Shown here: piece after piece, positions 1 through 8,880 of the stretch
How positions within the stretch are numbered: the stretch's first letter is position 1
Layout: every line of letters begins with the position of its first letter
Source of the DNA: Candidatus Brocadia sp.
Lineage (GTDB): Bacteria > Planctomycetota > Brocadiia > Brocadiales > Brocadiaceae
Length of the DNA stretch: 37,345 nucleotides
Reading direction: 5' to 3'
Assembly (NCBI GenBank): GCA_013360945.1
Contig: JABWAQ010000025.1
Span: 1-37,345 of the forward strand
Position numbers and translations under genes: made by a program
Notes under the pieces: model-generated
Database searches by the model: none
Told to the model about the DNA's origin: nothing
What the model saw: only the letters and a program-made list of their open reading frames with translations

Positions 1-999
1 CAGCGGTTTTTCTATATGCGTCAAATGTCCTTTCGGAGTCCCAACCAAATAATCAATCCCTCGCTCACGCATCTTCTCCAACATCTCCTCCGTTGGAATA
101 CCGCGATCCATGAGCCAGGTACGCCGGAATTTCCCATACCGCTTTTCAATCCGATCCAGAAATTCCCCTAATGTTGCGCTATCTCTGGTATTGCCCGGAT
201 ACACTTCGTAGGCCACGGGAAATCCTTCCGGCGTCAACACCAATGCCACTACCACCTGAACGCAATCTGGTCGTTTGTCCCGGCTATATCCAAACCGTTT
301 CTTACCTAAAAATCCAGCCGGAGGCGGGTCACTTTCAAAATACGTACTCGTCAAATCATACAGCAGTACATCGTACTTCGCCCCAAAGAGCTTGCCCCAC
401 TTCTCTTTTAAATAGGCAAACAGCTCGTCCCGATGCTCAAGCAACAAATCCAAACAACGATACGCCTTGTCCTTCTGCGCCAGGGAATAATCCTCTCCCA
501 GCAGATCGCCTATTGCGCTCCGCACGTACCACTCACGATGGAAACGAAATTCGCTTCCCGGATCGATCAACCGGTAACAGACAAGCGCCTTCAGCATATT
601 CAGCCAGTTTGTCCCCTTCCGGCTTAACGGCAGACGCATCCTCCAGAATGCGTCCAGTTCCAGCATATCCCATACATACAATCCCAACCAGCTTGCTCCC
701 CACTCCCGCGGATGCCGCAGCTCTATTTTGTCCAACCTCACCCGAACTGTCTCACCATCCGGTACTGGCATAGCTTCCCGGTCGTCCGGAAATAATGCCA
801 GTTGTCTTGGCTGGTGTTCTTTACCCGACACCGCCTCTATCGTCCGAACCCACCCAGCCCGTTGATTGTCATTGAGTTCTCCCAAATAGAGTACCTGCCG
901 TTGTACCACTCTTCCTCCGCTGACCCGGCGGTTCTCTACTACGCTCCAATAACGGTGGGCTTTCCCGTCTTTTGTCCGTGTTTTTTCTCGTAAAAACAT
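1..999 (-). mobile_element. IS1634-family (IS4-like DDE) transposase, 3' end cut by window edge
   Basis: Reading the minus strand from the ATG at 999 gives 333 codons open to the window edge, so the C-terminus lies outside. The N-terminus (MFLREKTRTKDGK, then HRYWSVVENRR) is typical of IS1634-family transposases. Two candidate DDE aspartates are visible: D215 in YDLTSTYFE and D298 in WLMDRGIP. The catalytic Glu with its Y-R-E-K motif would lie beyond the edge. An in-frame GTG at 1020 is an alternative start. The upstream end of the element is probably in 1020-1080, where the minus strand contains tgtagtgccgacctaccc, but the inverted repeat cannot be confirmed because the other terminus is not in the window. 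The element sits just downstream of the broken ftcD gene. Family assignment is from recall of motifs. Confidence 0.87.
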
Positions 1000-1103
1000 G
1001 ACAACATTTTCGCACGCCACCGTGAAGACGTCAAGAGGGTAGGTCGGCACTACAAGCCATTTTTACATACTCACCCCTTTAAAATCAAGGGTTTCACGGG
1101 GAT

Positions 1104-1651
1104 TTATGCCCAAAAATAACCTTTTTTGGGCGCGAATTGCGAAAGTCGGGCTAGCACGAATCCGAGCAGCCCGGCGATACTCACCTTTTCACCCCTTTCG
1201 TTGATCTTGACTTCCCCGGACGCCCTTACAATTCCCGATATCTTGTTGGCAATCTGGATATCCTGTGCATCCAGATTCACGTTGCAGGCAATCAGGAATT
1301 CCCGTGCGCCAATCACCGTGGCGCCAATGCGTGGGTGGGCACCTTTGTGCAACGTGACCTCTGCTGTCATCCCGATGGCATAAAAGGCTGCATCCTTAAC
1401 AATTTCGGGATTCCCTGCAAAGGTAACGACGGTGCGATAGTCTGCATCCGATTCTACATTTAACAAGTTAGGGACGAACACGGACAAACAGAGTTTGTCC
1501 GTGCCACCCTGATACACGCATAAATAAAATAAAAATTCCTATACAATCAAGGCAACGCCGTTTACCTTTTTGATTTCACCCACAATTTGGCTATGTTTTG
1601 GGCATGCCGGCCCTCGCTGAAGTTTGGAATACCTTCAATAATTTTATGCAT
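1104..1651 (-). pseudogene. ftcD: Degraded glutamate formimidoyltransferase (ftcD) remnant
   Basis: The minus-strand ATG at 1651 begins MHKIIEGIPNFSEGR, the characteristic FtcD N-terminus. It then runs out of frame, and VGEIKKVNGVALIV can be read in the next frame before a stop. A foreign-looking stretch of about 70 bp follows, containing a perfect 10-bp hairpin (1479-1503). FtcD similarity resumes as LLNVESDADYRTVVTF and HKGAHPRIGAT, then jumps directly to VIGAREFLIACNVNL. In intact FtcD these last two blocks are about 100 residues apart, so an internal deletion has joined two similar HPRxGAT-like motifs. After about IVRASGE I find no convincing match. The enzyme would transfer a formimino group between formiminoglutamate and tetrahydrofolate. 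The start codon lies 3 bp past the end of the DMT permease gene, so it was probably the last gene of that operon. An open frame of 137 codons (1104-1517) remains but is unlikely to be functional. Confidence 0.8.
1479..1503. repeat. Perfect hairpin (10-bp arms, 5-nt loop) inside the ftcD remnant
   Basis: The arms are cacggacaaa (1479-1488) and tttgtccgtg (1494-1503) around the loop cagag. They are exactly complementary. The hairpin lies in the stretch that separates the N-terminal ftcD piece from the rest, so it appears to have arrived as an insertion. No T-run follows, which argues against an intrinsic terminator. Confidence 0.8.
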
Positions 1652-1653
1652 TT

Positions 1654-2517
1654 TTAAAATAAGGTAATGATGATTACCCCAGCAATCATGACAATACTGC
1701 CGATAAGCCGGTCCCTGATATGAGCCTCTTTAAACCAGATAGCGCCGTACATGATACCAAAAAGCAGACTCGTACGTTTTACCGAAATGACATAGGGAAT
1801 TTCTACGGTATATACCGCCAAAAAATGAGTAATAGTGGCAAAGGCAATAGCTAATCCAATCAGGCTAAATATCGCACTATGGAAAAATAATTGCTTCATT
1901 CTGTCATGATTCTTCCACACAAGAACAGGGAAAAGGATTGATGCAAGGATGGGAAGATACGTTGCTGCAAAGAATAATGGGCTGGAGTGCAATATGGCCA
2001 TTTTCCCCAGGTTGGACGTAATACTGTATATAAAGGCAACGATAATCATATACAGGGAGCCGCGTTCCCGTCCTATGGCTTTAAAGGGTTCAAATACACC
2101 TTTCCTGGCAGTCCTAACGTTCAGCAGGTAGGCCCCAATGGCAGTAAGCGCTATACCTATGATCCCATATTTATCCAGCCTTTCCCCAAGCATGAGGTTT
2201 GAGGTAAAGATCATGAAGATTGGGCTCAATGCAAGAAATGGTAATGTTAAGGATAAGGGTGATAGTTTAATAGCCTTCATGTATAATATGAGCGCTGTAG
2301 TTTCTAAAGGAAGCAAAATAAGAATGGCAAGGAAAAAATATATGTCTAACTTCGGGACTGCTATAAAGGGAAGAATTAAAAGTAAAAAGGGCGCGGCAAA
2401 TCCAACTCGCACCCAGGCAACAAGATATTCGTTACTCTCAAGAAGGGACTTTTTACAAAGGGCATCAGCCGATGCGGTAAAAAAGGCACAAGACAGAGGC
2501 AGGAAGAACCAATTCAA
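1654..2517 (-). CDS. EamA/DMT-superfamily permease
   Basis: The protein has 287 residues and is almost entirely hydrophobic. About ten membrane segments are arranged as two EamA-like halves (roughly residues 1-135 and 150-287), the usual length and layout of drug/metabolite transporters. The first half contains the typical PLSLTLPFLALSPIF stretch followed by LGERL; the second ends with WFKEAHIRDRLIGSIVMIAGV, the equivalent position of the repeat. The substrate cannot be read from sequence. The start codon overlaps the stop of the adenosine-specific kinase gene by 4 bp (ATGA-type), implying translational coupling. A role in nucleoside or metabolite movement is possible but only inferred from this pairing. 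Confidence 0.85.
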   Translation of the reverse strand: MNWFFLPLSCAFFTASADALCKKSLLESNEYLVAWVRVGFAAPFLLLILPFIAVPKLDIYFFLAILILLPLETTALILYMKAIKLSPLSLTLPFLALSPIFMIFTSNLMLGERLDKYGIIGIALTAIGAYLLNVRTARKGVFEPFKAIGRERGSLYMIIVAFIYSITSNLGKMAILHSSPLFFAATYLPILASILFPVLVWKNHDRMKQLFFHSAIFSLIGLAIAFATITHFLAVYTVEIPYVISVKRTSLLFGIMYGAIWFKEAHIRDRLIGSIVMIAGVIIITLF

Positions 2518-2999
2518 AGTTTATAGCCAATCTTGCGGAGGAATTGTTTACGGTCATGGATGTCTTTCTCATCCTCAACATCCCTGGGACTATGACCATC
2601 AATGACACCCAGGATACCCCTGCCCTGTTCGGTCTCTGCCACAATAACCTGCACCGGATTGGCAGTTGCACAAAAGACAGAACATACTTCAGGACAAGCC
2701 TTGACGGCATACAGCACATTCACCGGAAACGCCTCTTTGATGAGGATGACGAAGGTATGGCCTGCAGCAATGTTGCGGACGTTTTGAATCGCGATCTCTT
2801 TGAGAGTGCCGTTATTCCCTTCCGCCCTGATGAGGCACGGACCGGAGGCCTCACAGAAGGCAATACCAAATTTAATACCAGGCACAGCGTTGATCATGGC
2901 CTCATATAAATCTTCTGCCGTTTTAATAAAATGGGTTTGACCGATAATGATATTGGCCCCCTCAGGGATCTCCATGGTAACGGCCTTTATTTCCATCAT
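2514..2999 (-). CDS. Adenosine-specific kinase (DUF355/Adenosine_kin family)
   Basis: The 161-residue protein matches the compact family first described from hyperthermophilic archaea (PF04008). Visible conserved blocks are MEIPEGANIIIGQTHFIKT near the N-terminus, GIAFCEASGPCLIR at about 45-58, a central AAGHTFVI block, and the C-terminal GVIDGHSPRDVE segment. The length is normal and the protein appears cytoplasmic. Family members have been reported to bind or phosphorylate adenosine, but the physiological role in bacteria is poorly defined. There are two adjacent ATGs at the start (2999 and 2996). The gene ends 4 bp inside the DMT permease gene and begins 3 bp after the stop of the M16-like gene, so all three are probably co-transcribed. 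Confidence 0.85.
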   Translation of the reverse strand: MMEIKAVTMEIPEGANIIIGQTHFIKTAEDLYEAMINAVPGIKFGIAFCEASGPCLIRAEGNNGTLKEIAIQNVRNIAAGHTFVILIKEAFPVNVLYAVKACPEVCSVFCATANPVQVIVAETEQGRGILGVIDGHSPRDVEDEKDIHDRKQFLRKIGYKL

Positions 3000-3002
3000 A
3001 AT

Positions 3003-4493
3003 TTATTTCAACTCTATGACGTTTACCTTTCCAAAACTATCAAGAGGTTTATCGAACTTTTCCTTATCACCCACCACGAGAATCTTGATATCGTCAGGGT
3101 GCAGATATTTCCTGGCAACCCGCTGAACGTCCTCCTGGGTAACGGTCTGTACATTATCCAGATACGTTTCGAGATAGTTCAAAGGTAAATCTTCGTATTC
3201 GATATCGACCTTTTGCGCCACGATACTGGCGCTGGTCGTAAACCGGAAGATGAATTGGTTCACGAAGGTTTCCTTTGCCTGTGTTAATTCCTCTTTAGCA
3301 ACCGGCGACTTACGGATTTTATCGATTTCTTCAAGCGCAATCGAGATGGCGCGGTTGGTCGACTCTAATTTGGTCTGACACGACACGAAAAACACCCCAA
3401 GATCCCGTGCAGTTTGAAAAGCGCTGAAAGCAGAATATGCAAGTCCTTCATCCGAACGAATCCTGCCAGGAATACGCGCCGTAAAGCTTCCGCCGCCCAG
3501 GATAAAATTCATAATCATAACGGGAAAATAATCCGGACTTTTCCGCTGAATTCCCAGATGCCCCATCATTACATTCGCCTGATTAATATCTTTATACACA
3601 TAATACACCGCCTTTTCGAAGCGTTTTTCGACCTTAGGCACTTCCGGAAAATGATTATCCTCTTTTTTCCAGCCAGCAAATACCGTATTCAGTTTCCCGA
3701 TAATCTCCTCTTTGTTGAAATCGCCTGAGATGCCAAGGATCACATTATTGGGATGAAAAAATCGCTTGTGAAAAGCAATCAGGTCATCTCTCGTGATCTT
3801 CTCAATAGATTCCAGGGTACCTTCAACCTTTCTGTTATAAGGGTGCTTACTGTCATACACAATCCTGCGGAACTCCCTGTGCGCGATTTGTGTGGGATTA
3901 TCGTTCTCACGCCGGATGGCTTCGATGACTTCATCTTTTCTCAGCTTGATTTTATCTTCAGGAAATGCAGGATTCATGAGCACGTCGGCAAAGATTTTTA
4001 AGCCTTTATCAATATCTTTTTTGAGCGTGGACAGACTTGCGCTCCCCGATTCACGATCAATAGAGGTTTCCACAGAAGCTGCCATAAACTCGAGATCCTC
4101 ATTCATCTTATCGGCAGGCATGGATACCGTACCGCCGCTTCTCATTACATAGCCTGTCAGACTGGCCAACCCCGCCTTTTCCAGTGGTTCATAAACTGCA
4201 CCAGTTCTGATGCGGGCAGTAATGTTAAACAGCGGCAGGTCGTGATCTTCCAACAGATACAAAATCATCCCATTTTCTAAAACAACCCTATCCACTTTGG
4301 GGGGAACAAAATTGAGGGGTTTAAATTTAAATCCTGAAACGATCTTCGCTCCTTCAGACTCTGGCTTCCCCACCGATGGAGTCACAACACGTTCATGCCC
4401 CTGTGATTGTGCAAAAAGACCGGTGGAATAAGCGATGGAAAACAAGAATGCTATAAATAGAATTGGAAATACGAAATATTTATTTTTGTTCAC
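3003..4493 (-). CDS. M16-family peptidase-like protein, non-catalytic subunit
   Basis: The 496-residue protein starts at GTG 4493, preceded by agggag at 8-nt spacing; a nearby ATG at 4495 is out of frame. An N-terminal hydrophobic segment (about residues 7-28, ending near LFAQSQ) looks like a signal peptide. The rest follows the M16B fold: ENGMILYLLEDHDLPL, HPYNRKVEGTLESI, then GDFNKEEI. The zinc motif HxxEH is missing; its place reads AGLASLTGYVMRSGG. The C-terminal half keeps the substrate-binding R...Y pair region (RIRSDEGLAYSAFS). This is the usual pattern for the inactive partner of a heterodimeric M16 protease. The catalytic partner is the next gene upstream, 66 bp away. Confidence 0.9.
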   Translation of the reverse strand: MNKNKYFVFPILFIAFLFSIAYSTGLFAQSQGHERVVTPSVGKPESEGAKIVSGFKFKPLNFVPPKVDRVVLENGMILYLLEDHDLPLFNITARIRTGAVYEPLEKAGLASLTGYVMRSGGTVSMPADKMNEDLEFMAASVETSIDRESGSASLSTLKKDIDKGLKIFADVLMNPAFPEDKIKLRKDEVIEAIRRENDNPTQIAHREFRRIVYDSKHPYNRKVEGTLESIEKITRDDLIAFHKRFFHPNNVILGISGDFNKEEIIGKLNTVFAGWKKEDNHFPEVPKVEKRFEKAVYYVYKDINQANVMMGHLGIQRKSPDYFPVMIMNFILGGGSFTARIPGRIRSDEGLAYSAFSAFQTARDLGVFFVSCQTKLESTNRAISIALEEIDKIRKSPVAKEELTQAKETFVNQFIFRFTTSASIVAQKVDIEYEDLPLNYLETYLDNVQTVTQEDVQRVARKYLHPDDIKILVVGDKEKFDKPLDSFGKVNVIELK

Positions 4494-4559
4494 ATTAAAA
4501 TCTCCCTGGTTTCTAATCTTTCAATGTTCATAAAGAAAATGCCGAAGAATAGTTGTTTA

Positions 4560-6104
4560 TTAACTACCTGCCGGCTTCACAGCCTTATTCTTTTCCTTTG
4601 TTTCCTTTGCCTTATTGTTATTTTCTTTTTTCACCAAAATGGCTACAGTACGGTTATTCTTCGTTAAATATTTATTTGCGACCCGCACCACATCCTCCGC
4701 AGTTACCTGTGCCAGCTTATCCATAAAGGTATTAATGTAGCGCCAATCGGAAAGCACCTCAAAAACCCCTATTTCATTTGCAAGTCCAGAGGCAGAGTTA
4801 AGGTCTCGGATGAAATCCGCTTCCAGCTGGTTTTTGATCTTTTGCAATTCCCAGGCGGTAGGCGGGGCATTTTTCACTTTTTCAATTTCTTCGTAAAATG
4901 CAGATTCTACCTCTGCCACCGTATGTGGCGCCCGTGGTACGGCAATAAAGGTAAATGTATCCGGATACTTTCCTATTCCACTATAGGCATGAGCCATGAC
5001 GGCAATTCGCTTCTCTTCAATCAGGGATTTATACAATCTCGCAGTTCTACCGTCTGAAAGAAGGGAGCTCACGACATCCAGGGCATACAAGTCTGGATGA
5101 CCAATCGCAGGAATGTGGTAAGAAATGGCTATATAGGGATTTGATTCAAACTCAATCTCGACCCGCCGTTCCCCTTTCTGTTCCGGCTCTACGGTTTTTA
5201 CCTTCGGAGGCGCCGGTTGGCTGGGAATACCGGCAAAGTATTTTTCTACCAATTTTATTGCATCGTCAGGATTAAAATCTCCTACCATGACGATCACGGC
5301 ATTGTTGGGGGCATAGTATCGCTTAAAATATTCCTCTGTTTCTGCCTTGGTAATATTTTGTATATCGGATCGCCAGCCAATGGTAGGCCACCGGTAAGGA
5401 TGGGCGATGTAAGTAATGGCATTGAGCTGTTCAATCAACAAACCCAATGGACTATTTTCGGTCCTGAGACGTCTCTCTTCCATAACGACATCCCGCTCAG
5501 AATAAAATTCCCTGAGCACGAGATTTTTCATACGGTCTGATTCAATAAAGGCCCACAATTCCAATTTATTTGCAGGTAAATCACAAAAGTAATACGTGCC
5601 ATCGGCGGCAGTGGCAGCATTAAGCCCGGAAGCCCCGTGCCGCAGATACAAAGAAAAGACCTCGTCTTTTACCACCAAATCTCTGAGTTTTCTTCTGACC
5701 TCCTCTAATTCCTTCTCAAGTCCCTCAATCTTTTTCCTGTCAGCAGCTTCTTCGTTGCTCTTTTCCGTAAAAATTTTCATAATCAGTTCGTCTTCTTTGT
5801 CAAGCAAAGGTTTTTCTGCGGCGTAATCCCTGGTTCCAAACATCTTTGTCCCTTTAAACATCATGTGTTCAAAGAGATGCGAGACTCCGGTAATCCCCGG
5901 ACGTTCATCGACAGAACCAACCTTATAATCGATACGAACGGCTATGATGGGAACGTCATGTTTTTCCAGCATAAGCAATTTTAAACCATTTTTCAACACA
6001 TGCTCTTTCACATCAAGTTTCAGTGAGTCTGCAAATACTTCACCGCTAAACATTACAATAAACGTTACGGCTGAAAGAACCGACATCAGCGTCTTTTTTT
6101 TCAT
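4560..6104 (-). CDS. M16-family zinc metallopeptidase, catalytic subunit
   Basis: I place the start at ATG 6104 (MKKKTLMSV), which has gaggag 10 nt upstream and opens a clean signal peptide ending near VFADS. A start 75 bp further upstream is possible but poorer. The product has 514 residues. The inverted zinc motif HLFEH is at residues 76-80, and the distal ligand is probably E210 in ERDVVMEE. In family members these are normally about 76 residues apart. The extra 50-55 residues here form a highly charged, coiled-coil-like insertion (about 96-150, rich in E, K and L). The C-terminus is lysine-rich (KENNNKAKETKEKNK). With the HxxEH-less neighbour it likely forms a periplasmic alpha/beta peptidase. 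Confidence 0.9.
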   Translation of the reverse strand: MKKKTLMSVLSAVTFIVMFSGEVFADSLKLDVKEHVLKNGLKLLMLEKHDVPIIAVRIDYKVGSVDERPGITGVSHLFEHMMFKGTKMFGTRDYAAEKPLLDKEDELIMKIFTEKSNEEAADRKKIEGLEKELEEVRRKLRDLVVKDEVFSLYLRHGASGLNAATAADGTYYFCDLPANKLELWAFIESDRMKNLVLREFYSERDVVMEERRLRTENSPLGLLIEQLNAITYIAHPYRWPTIGWRSDIQNITKAETEEYFKRYYAPNNAVIVMVGDFNPDDAIKLVEKYFAGIPSQPAPPKVKTVEPEQKGERRVEIEFESNPYIAISYHIPAIGHPDLYALDVVSSLLSDGRTARLYKSLIEEKRIAVMAHAYSGIGKYPDTFTFIAVPRAPHTVAEVESAFYEEIEKVKNAPPTAWELQKIKNQLEADFIRDLNSASGLANEIGVFEVLSDWRYINTFMDKLAQVTAEDVVRVANKYLTKNNRTVAILVKKENNNKAKETKEKNKAVKPAGS

Positions 6105-6179
6105 TTTTGGCGCACTCCTCATTGTTTTGCTAAGTAATAAATCCCTGCGTATAGATAAGAATTTTAAGACGAAAGACAA

Positions 6180-6414
6180 CGCATTTGCAATGTAATTCTC
6201 AAAATACTTAGTGTTTCCACTTCGACATCTTAGTACTTATAACACATTAGGTCAATAAAAAGTTCGCCGATTTACCGAAGATGGCTATTAGAAATGTCTC
6301 TTGAATGTGGGATGTATTCATGCTAATATGAAGGAAATTGCAGTCTGAATTTAACATTATGGTCGCTTGTGAGAAGGGGTATTTCAAGAATAGCAATACG
6401 AGGAGTCGGTTATT
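6180..6414. promoter_or_regulatory. Divergent intergenic region between the M16 operon and tlpA-like gene
   Basis: This 235-bp AT-rich gap must hold promoters for both divergent transcription units. It contains cttagtacttataac (about 6229-6243), which resembles the aagtatttataac and aagtgcttataag words upstream of the genes at 19209 and 20742. No firm -35/-10 pair can be assigned by eye. Confidence 0.35.
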
Positions 6415-7353
6415 ATGAAAAAAGGGAGATGTCTGGTTTTTACGGTAATCACATTTGTTTCTTTGCTCTCGACAGGATATACCGGTAACGCTGGCGAACT
6501 AAAAAACAATGCAAATGCCGCTAAGCAGTTGGAAATGATCAGGAAAAATTTAAGCAGTCTTAGCGAAATGAAATTTGCAGATGCAAAAAAGTATTATGAA
6601 GAGGCGCTTAAAGAGCTGAACACATTAACCGGAAAATATGCCGAAACAGAAGAGGCGCTGGAGGCAAAGTTTTATATTGGCGCCGTTTACAGTGAAATGC
6701 GTAATTTTGATGAAGCGATTAAGTGTTTTGACGCTGTGCTAAAGCAGGAAGAGATGCATCGGAATTTCAGAGCAAGGACTTTATATTTCAAGGCAAAGGC
6801 TCTGCTGGCGAAAGGTGATCTTGCAAAGGCAAAAGAAACTGTATCGGAATTAAGATTGATCGAGCCCAGAGCGGCCGATAGTTTCGGCAGTGAATTAAGT
6901 GGCATGGTACGGATCGGTGCAGAGGCTCCGACTTTTAACGTAATGGATTTTAAGGGGAATCCGGTCGATCTGTCAAAATGCAAAGGGAACGTTGTTATCA
7001 TTGATTTTTGGGCAACATGGTGCGACCCTTGTATTCAGGAATTTCCCAAAGTAAAAAAAATGTACAGCAGGTTTAAGGATAAAGGTGTCCAGTTCATTGG
7101 CATAAGTCTGGACGATGATATTGAGGATTTACGCGGATTTGTGAATCAGGAAGCGATAGAATGGCCACAAATATTTGACGGAAAACGATGGAGGGGGGAG
7201 ATTCCTGCCTTGTATCACATACAGAGCATACCCACGATGGTTGTATTGGATCGGGAAAGCAGAGTACGCTACATTGGGAATGATGCGGAGAATGCCTCGC
7301 AGATTGTTACCACGCTCCTCTCTGAATCAAAGGAGCTGCCCTTATTTCGATAA
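6415..7353 (+). CDS. TlpA/ResA-like thioredoxin with N-terminal TPR-type repeats
   Basis: The 312-residue exported protein has a signal peptide (residues 1-27, ending near GNAGE). A helical segment with TPR-like repeats (about 35-160, for example AKFYIGAVYSEMRNFDEAIKCF) is followed by a C-terminal thioredoxin domain (about 165-305). The active site is WCDPC in WATWCDPCIQEF, and the cis-proline loop reads QSIPTMVVLD. The GVQFIGISLDDD segment is typical of TlpA/AhpC-type folds. Such proteins act in the periplasm as thiol-disulfide reductants, often in cytochrome c or oxidase assembly. The TPR extension suggests docking to a partner. The start has gaggag 9 nt upstream. It is a single plus-strand gene with converging neighbours on its right. 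Confidence 0.9.
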   Translation: MKKGRCLVFTVITFVSLLSTGYTGNAGELKNNANAAKQLEMIRKNLSSLSEMKFADAKKYYEEALKELNTLTGKYAETEEALEAKFYIGAVYSEMRNFDEAIKCFDAVLKQEEMHRNFRARTLYFKAKALLAKGDLAKAKETVSELRLIEPRAADSFGSELSGMVRIGAEAPTFNVMDFKGNPVDLSKCKGNVVIIDFWATWCDPCIQEFPKVKKMYSRFKDKGVQFIGISLDDDIEDLRGFVNQEAIEWPQIFDGKRWRGEIPALYHIQSIPTMVVLDRESRVRYIGNDAENASQIVTTLLSESKELPLFR

Positions 7354-7375
7354 GATGGATGAAACGGGTTTAATT

Positions 7376-7810
7376 TTACGGAAATCCTTCGATACCTAAT
7401 TGCTTGCTAAACTGTATTACCAGCAATAAAACCCCAAATACAACAATAGCTATTATTAAAATCCAGTCTTTCTTCTTTTTGACAGTTTCTGTGGGTCTTT
7501 TTAACGAGGCAACAGTTTTTTCTCCTGTTGCCTCTTTCGTTTCACCAGCAACGATTTCTGCAACAACGTGTGTTTGTTTTGATGCTGCTTTTTTCTCCTT
7601 ATCCGTAAATGAGGGAATCGTCTTGTATGGACGTCTTACTTCGCCCTTTGGTTTTTCTGCCTGAAGAGTTTGCACCTTTTGCGGTAGCCTGGCCTCTGGT
7701 TTTGCCTGGGCATTCTGTTTTCCTCTGTCACTGGTTAAAAATTCACCGCAAAAACGGCACTTAACTGCCTCATCCTTGATTTCTTCAGCACAATAAGGAC
7801 ATTTTTTCAT
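7376..7810 (-). CDS. Zinc-ribbon membrane protein
   Basis: The 144-residue protein begins with a four-cysteine zinc ribbon (CPYCAEEI then CRFCGEFL, two CxxC pairs in residues 4-22). A low-complexity Lys/Glu/Ala/Thr-rich linker follows, and the protein ends in a single transmembrane helix ([19 protein letters not shown], about 116-134). This N-in, C-terminally anchored layout is common in uncharacterised bacterial zinc-ribbon proteins. The start lies 3 bp after the stop of the TPR gene, so the two are probably translated together. Function is unknown. The coding sequence includes a perfect 10-bp inverted repeat (7506-7534). Confidence 0.8.
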   Translation of the reverse strand: MKKCPYCAEEIKDEAVKCRFCGEFLTSDRGKQNAQAKPEARLPQKVQTLQAEKPKGEVRRPYKTIPSFTDKEKKAASKQTHVVAEIVAGETKEATGEKTVASLKRPTETVKKKKDWILIIAIVVFGVLLLVIQFSKQLGIEGFP

Positions 7811-7813
7811 AAT

Positions 7814-8836
7814 TTATTCCCTTTTGGATTTAAAGAAATATATGCCTAAAAAGGTGACAATGCACAGCCAGATTTGTATCGTCACAATATAGTAAAGGAA
7901 ACCTTTAACAAGCTTGCCAACATATGATTTCTTCCATTCTTCGGTAGTCTTTTTAAAGGGATTATGGAGTAAGGCGGAACCTATTTTCTTAAACGGTTTG
8001 AAAAGATGTTTATATTTAGGATCTTTTTTGTCCACCTTGATATACGGTGACTTGTATTCCGTTTCAACCTTTGCAGGAGGCTTCTCTTCCACCGATGGTT
8101 TGTAAGTCTCCAGAAGCCTTTTTTCAGACGGCATGGTTGCCAAAGGCGAATATCTCTGTTCCTGGGCAAGAGGCCTGGCATCTTCCGGCGGAGGGGATTC
8201 TGGTTTTACCACTACAGACCTTTCCGCCTGAGTCTCCGTTTCTGAAGGTTTGGTTTCTTCTGCCCTTGTATCCTGGAGAACCGTCTCCGGTGGTCTGGTT
8301 TCCGCTGGCCGGGAAGATTCCACCTTTGTTTCCGGCGGTTGAGATTCTTCGGGTCTGGGTTTTTCTGCTTGTTCTTCCTTCTGCGGTGGTGGTGCGACAG
8401 GCTTTACTACCTGCGGGGAACCGCCTGACATACTCTGCATACGTTCTTCAATTATTTTTTTATACTTTTGAAGTTCTTCCTCCGCCTTGTCGTTCATGCC
8501 TAATTTTTTGTATGCCAGCCAAAGCCGCTGATAGGCCTCAACGTATTCTGGTTTAATCCGGGTAACCTTAGTAAATTCTTTAACGGCATCATCAAACATG
8601 TTCTGCCGGAAGTAGACACTCCCTAAACCAAAGTGTGCTTCGGCATGGTCTGGATTAATCGCTACGACCTTCTTCAGCATTTCCAGGGATTCATCCAATT
8701 TCCCCAATTTGTATAAATTGTAAGCATCCAGGTAGTACTTATTTGCCTCATCTTCTCCGGCGGCAAAAATGGGTTGCAGAGAAAGCATACCACTGAGGAT
8801 AAAAATAGTAAGAAATACAAATAAATATTTTTTCAT
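7814..8836 (-). CDS. Secreted TPR protein with proline-rich linker and C-terminal membrane anchor
   Basis: The protein has 340 residues. A signal peptide (about 1-25, ending IFAAGE) is followed by two or three TPR units (about 30-135: YYLDAYNLYKLGKLDESLEMLKK, then HAEAHFGLGSVYFRQNMFDDAVKEF). A long disordered stretch rich in P, E, T and Q (about 140-255) follows, containing approximate PPETxxxxSRPAETR-type repeats. The C-terminal part is basic and ends in one transmembrane helix (about 312-335) with a positive tail. This suggests a periplasmic scaffold tethered to the inner membrane. It lies between another TPR protein and a zinc-ribbon protein, all membrane-anchored, so they may form one envelope complex. 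That is inference; no specific function is recognised. Confidence 0.82.
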   Translation of the reverse strand: MKKYLFVFLTIFILSGMLSLQPIFAAGEDEANKYYLDAYNLYKLGKLDESLEMLKKVVAINPDHAEAHFGLGSVYFRQNMFDDAVKEFTKVTRIKPEYVEAYQRLWLAYKKLGMNDKAEEELQKYKKIIEERMQSMSGGSPQVVKPVAPPPQKEEQAEKPRPEESQPPETKVESSRPAETRPPETVLQDTRAEETKPSETETQAERSVVVKPESPPPEDARPLAQEQRYSPLATMPSEKRLLETYKPSVEEKPPAKVETEYKSPYIKVDKKDPKYKHLFKPFKKIGSALLHNPFKKTTEEWKKSYVGKLVKGFLYYIVTIQIWLCIVTFLGIYFFKSKRE

Positions 8837-8880
8837 AGTTATAAATAGTAACCGTTTGATGCCGGTTATTCAAAATAATT

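Noticed and set aside
171..993. Plus-strand reading frames at the left edge
   Set aside because: They are antisense to a transposase frame with clear IS1634-type motifs and have low-complexity translations.
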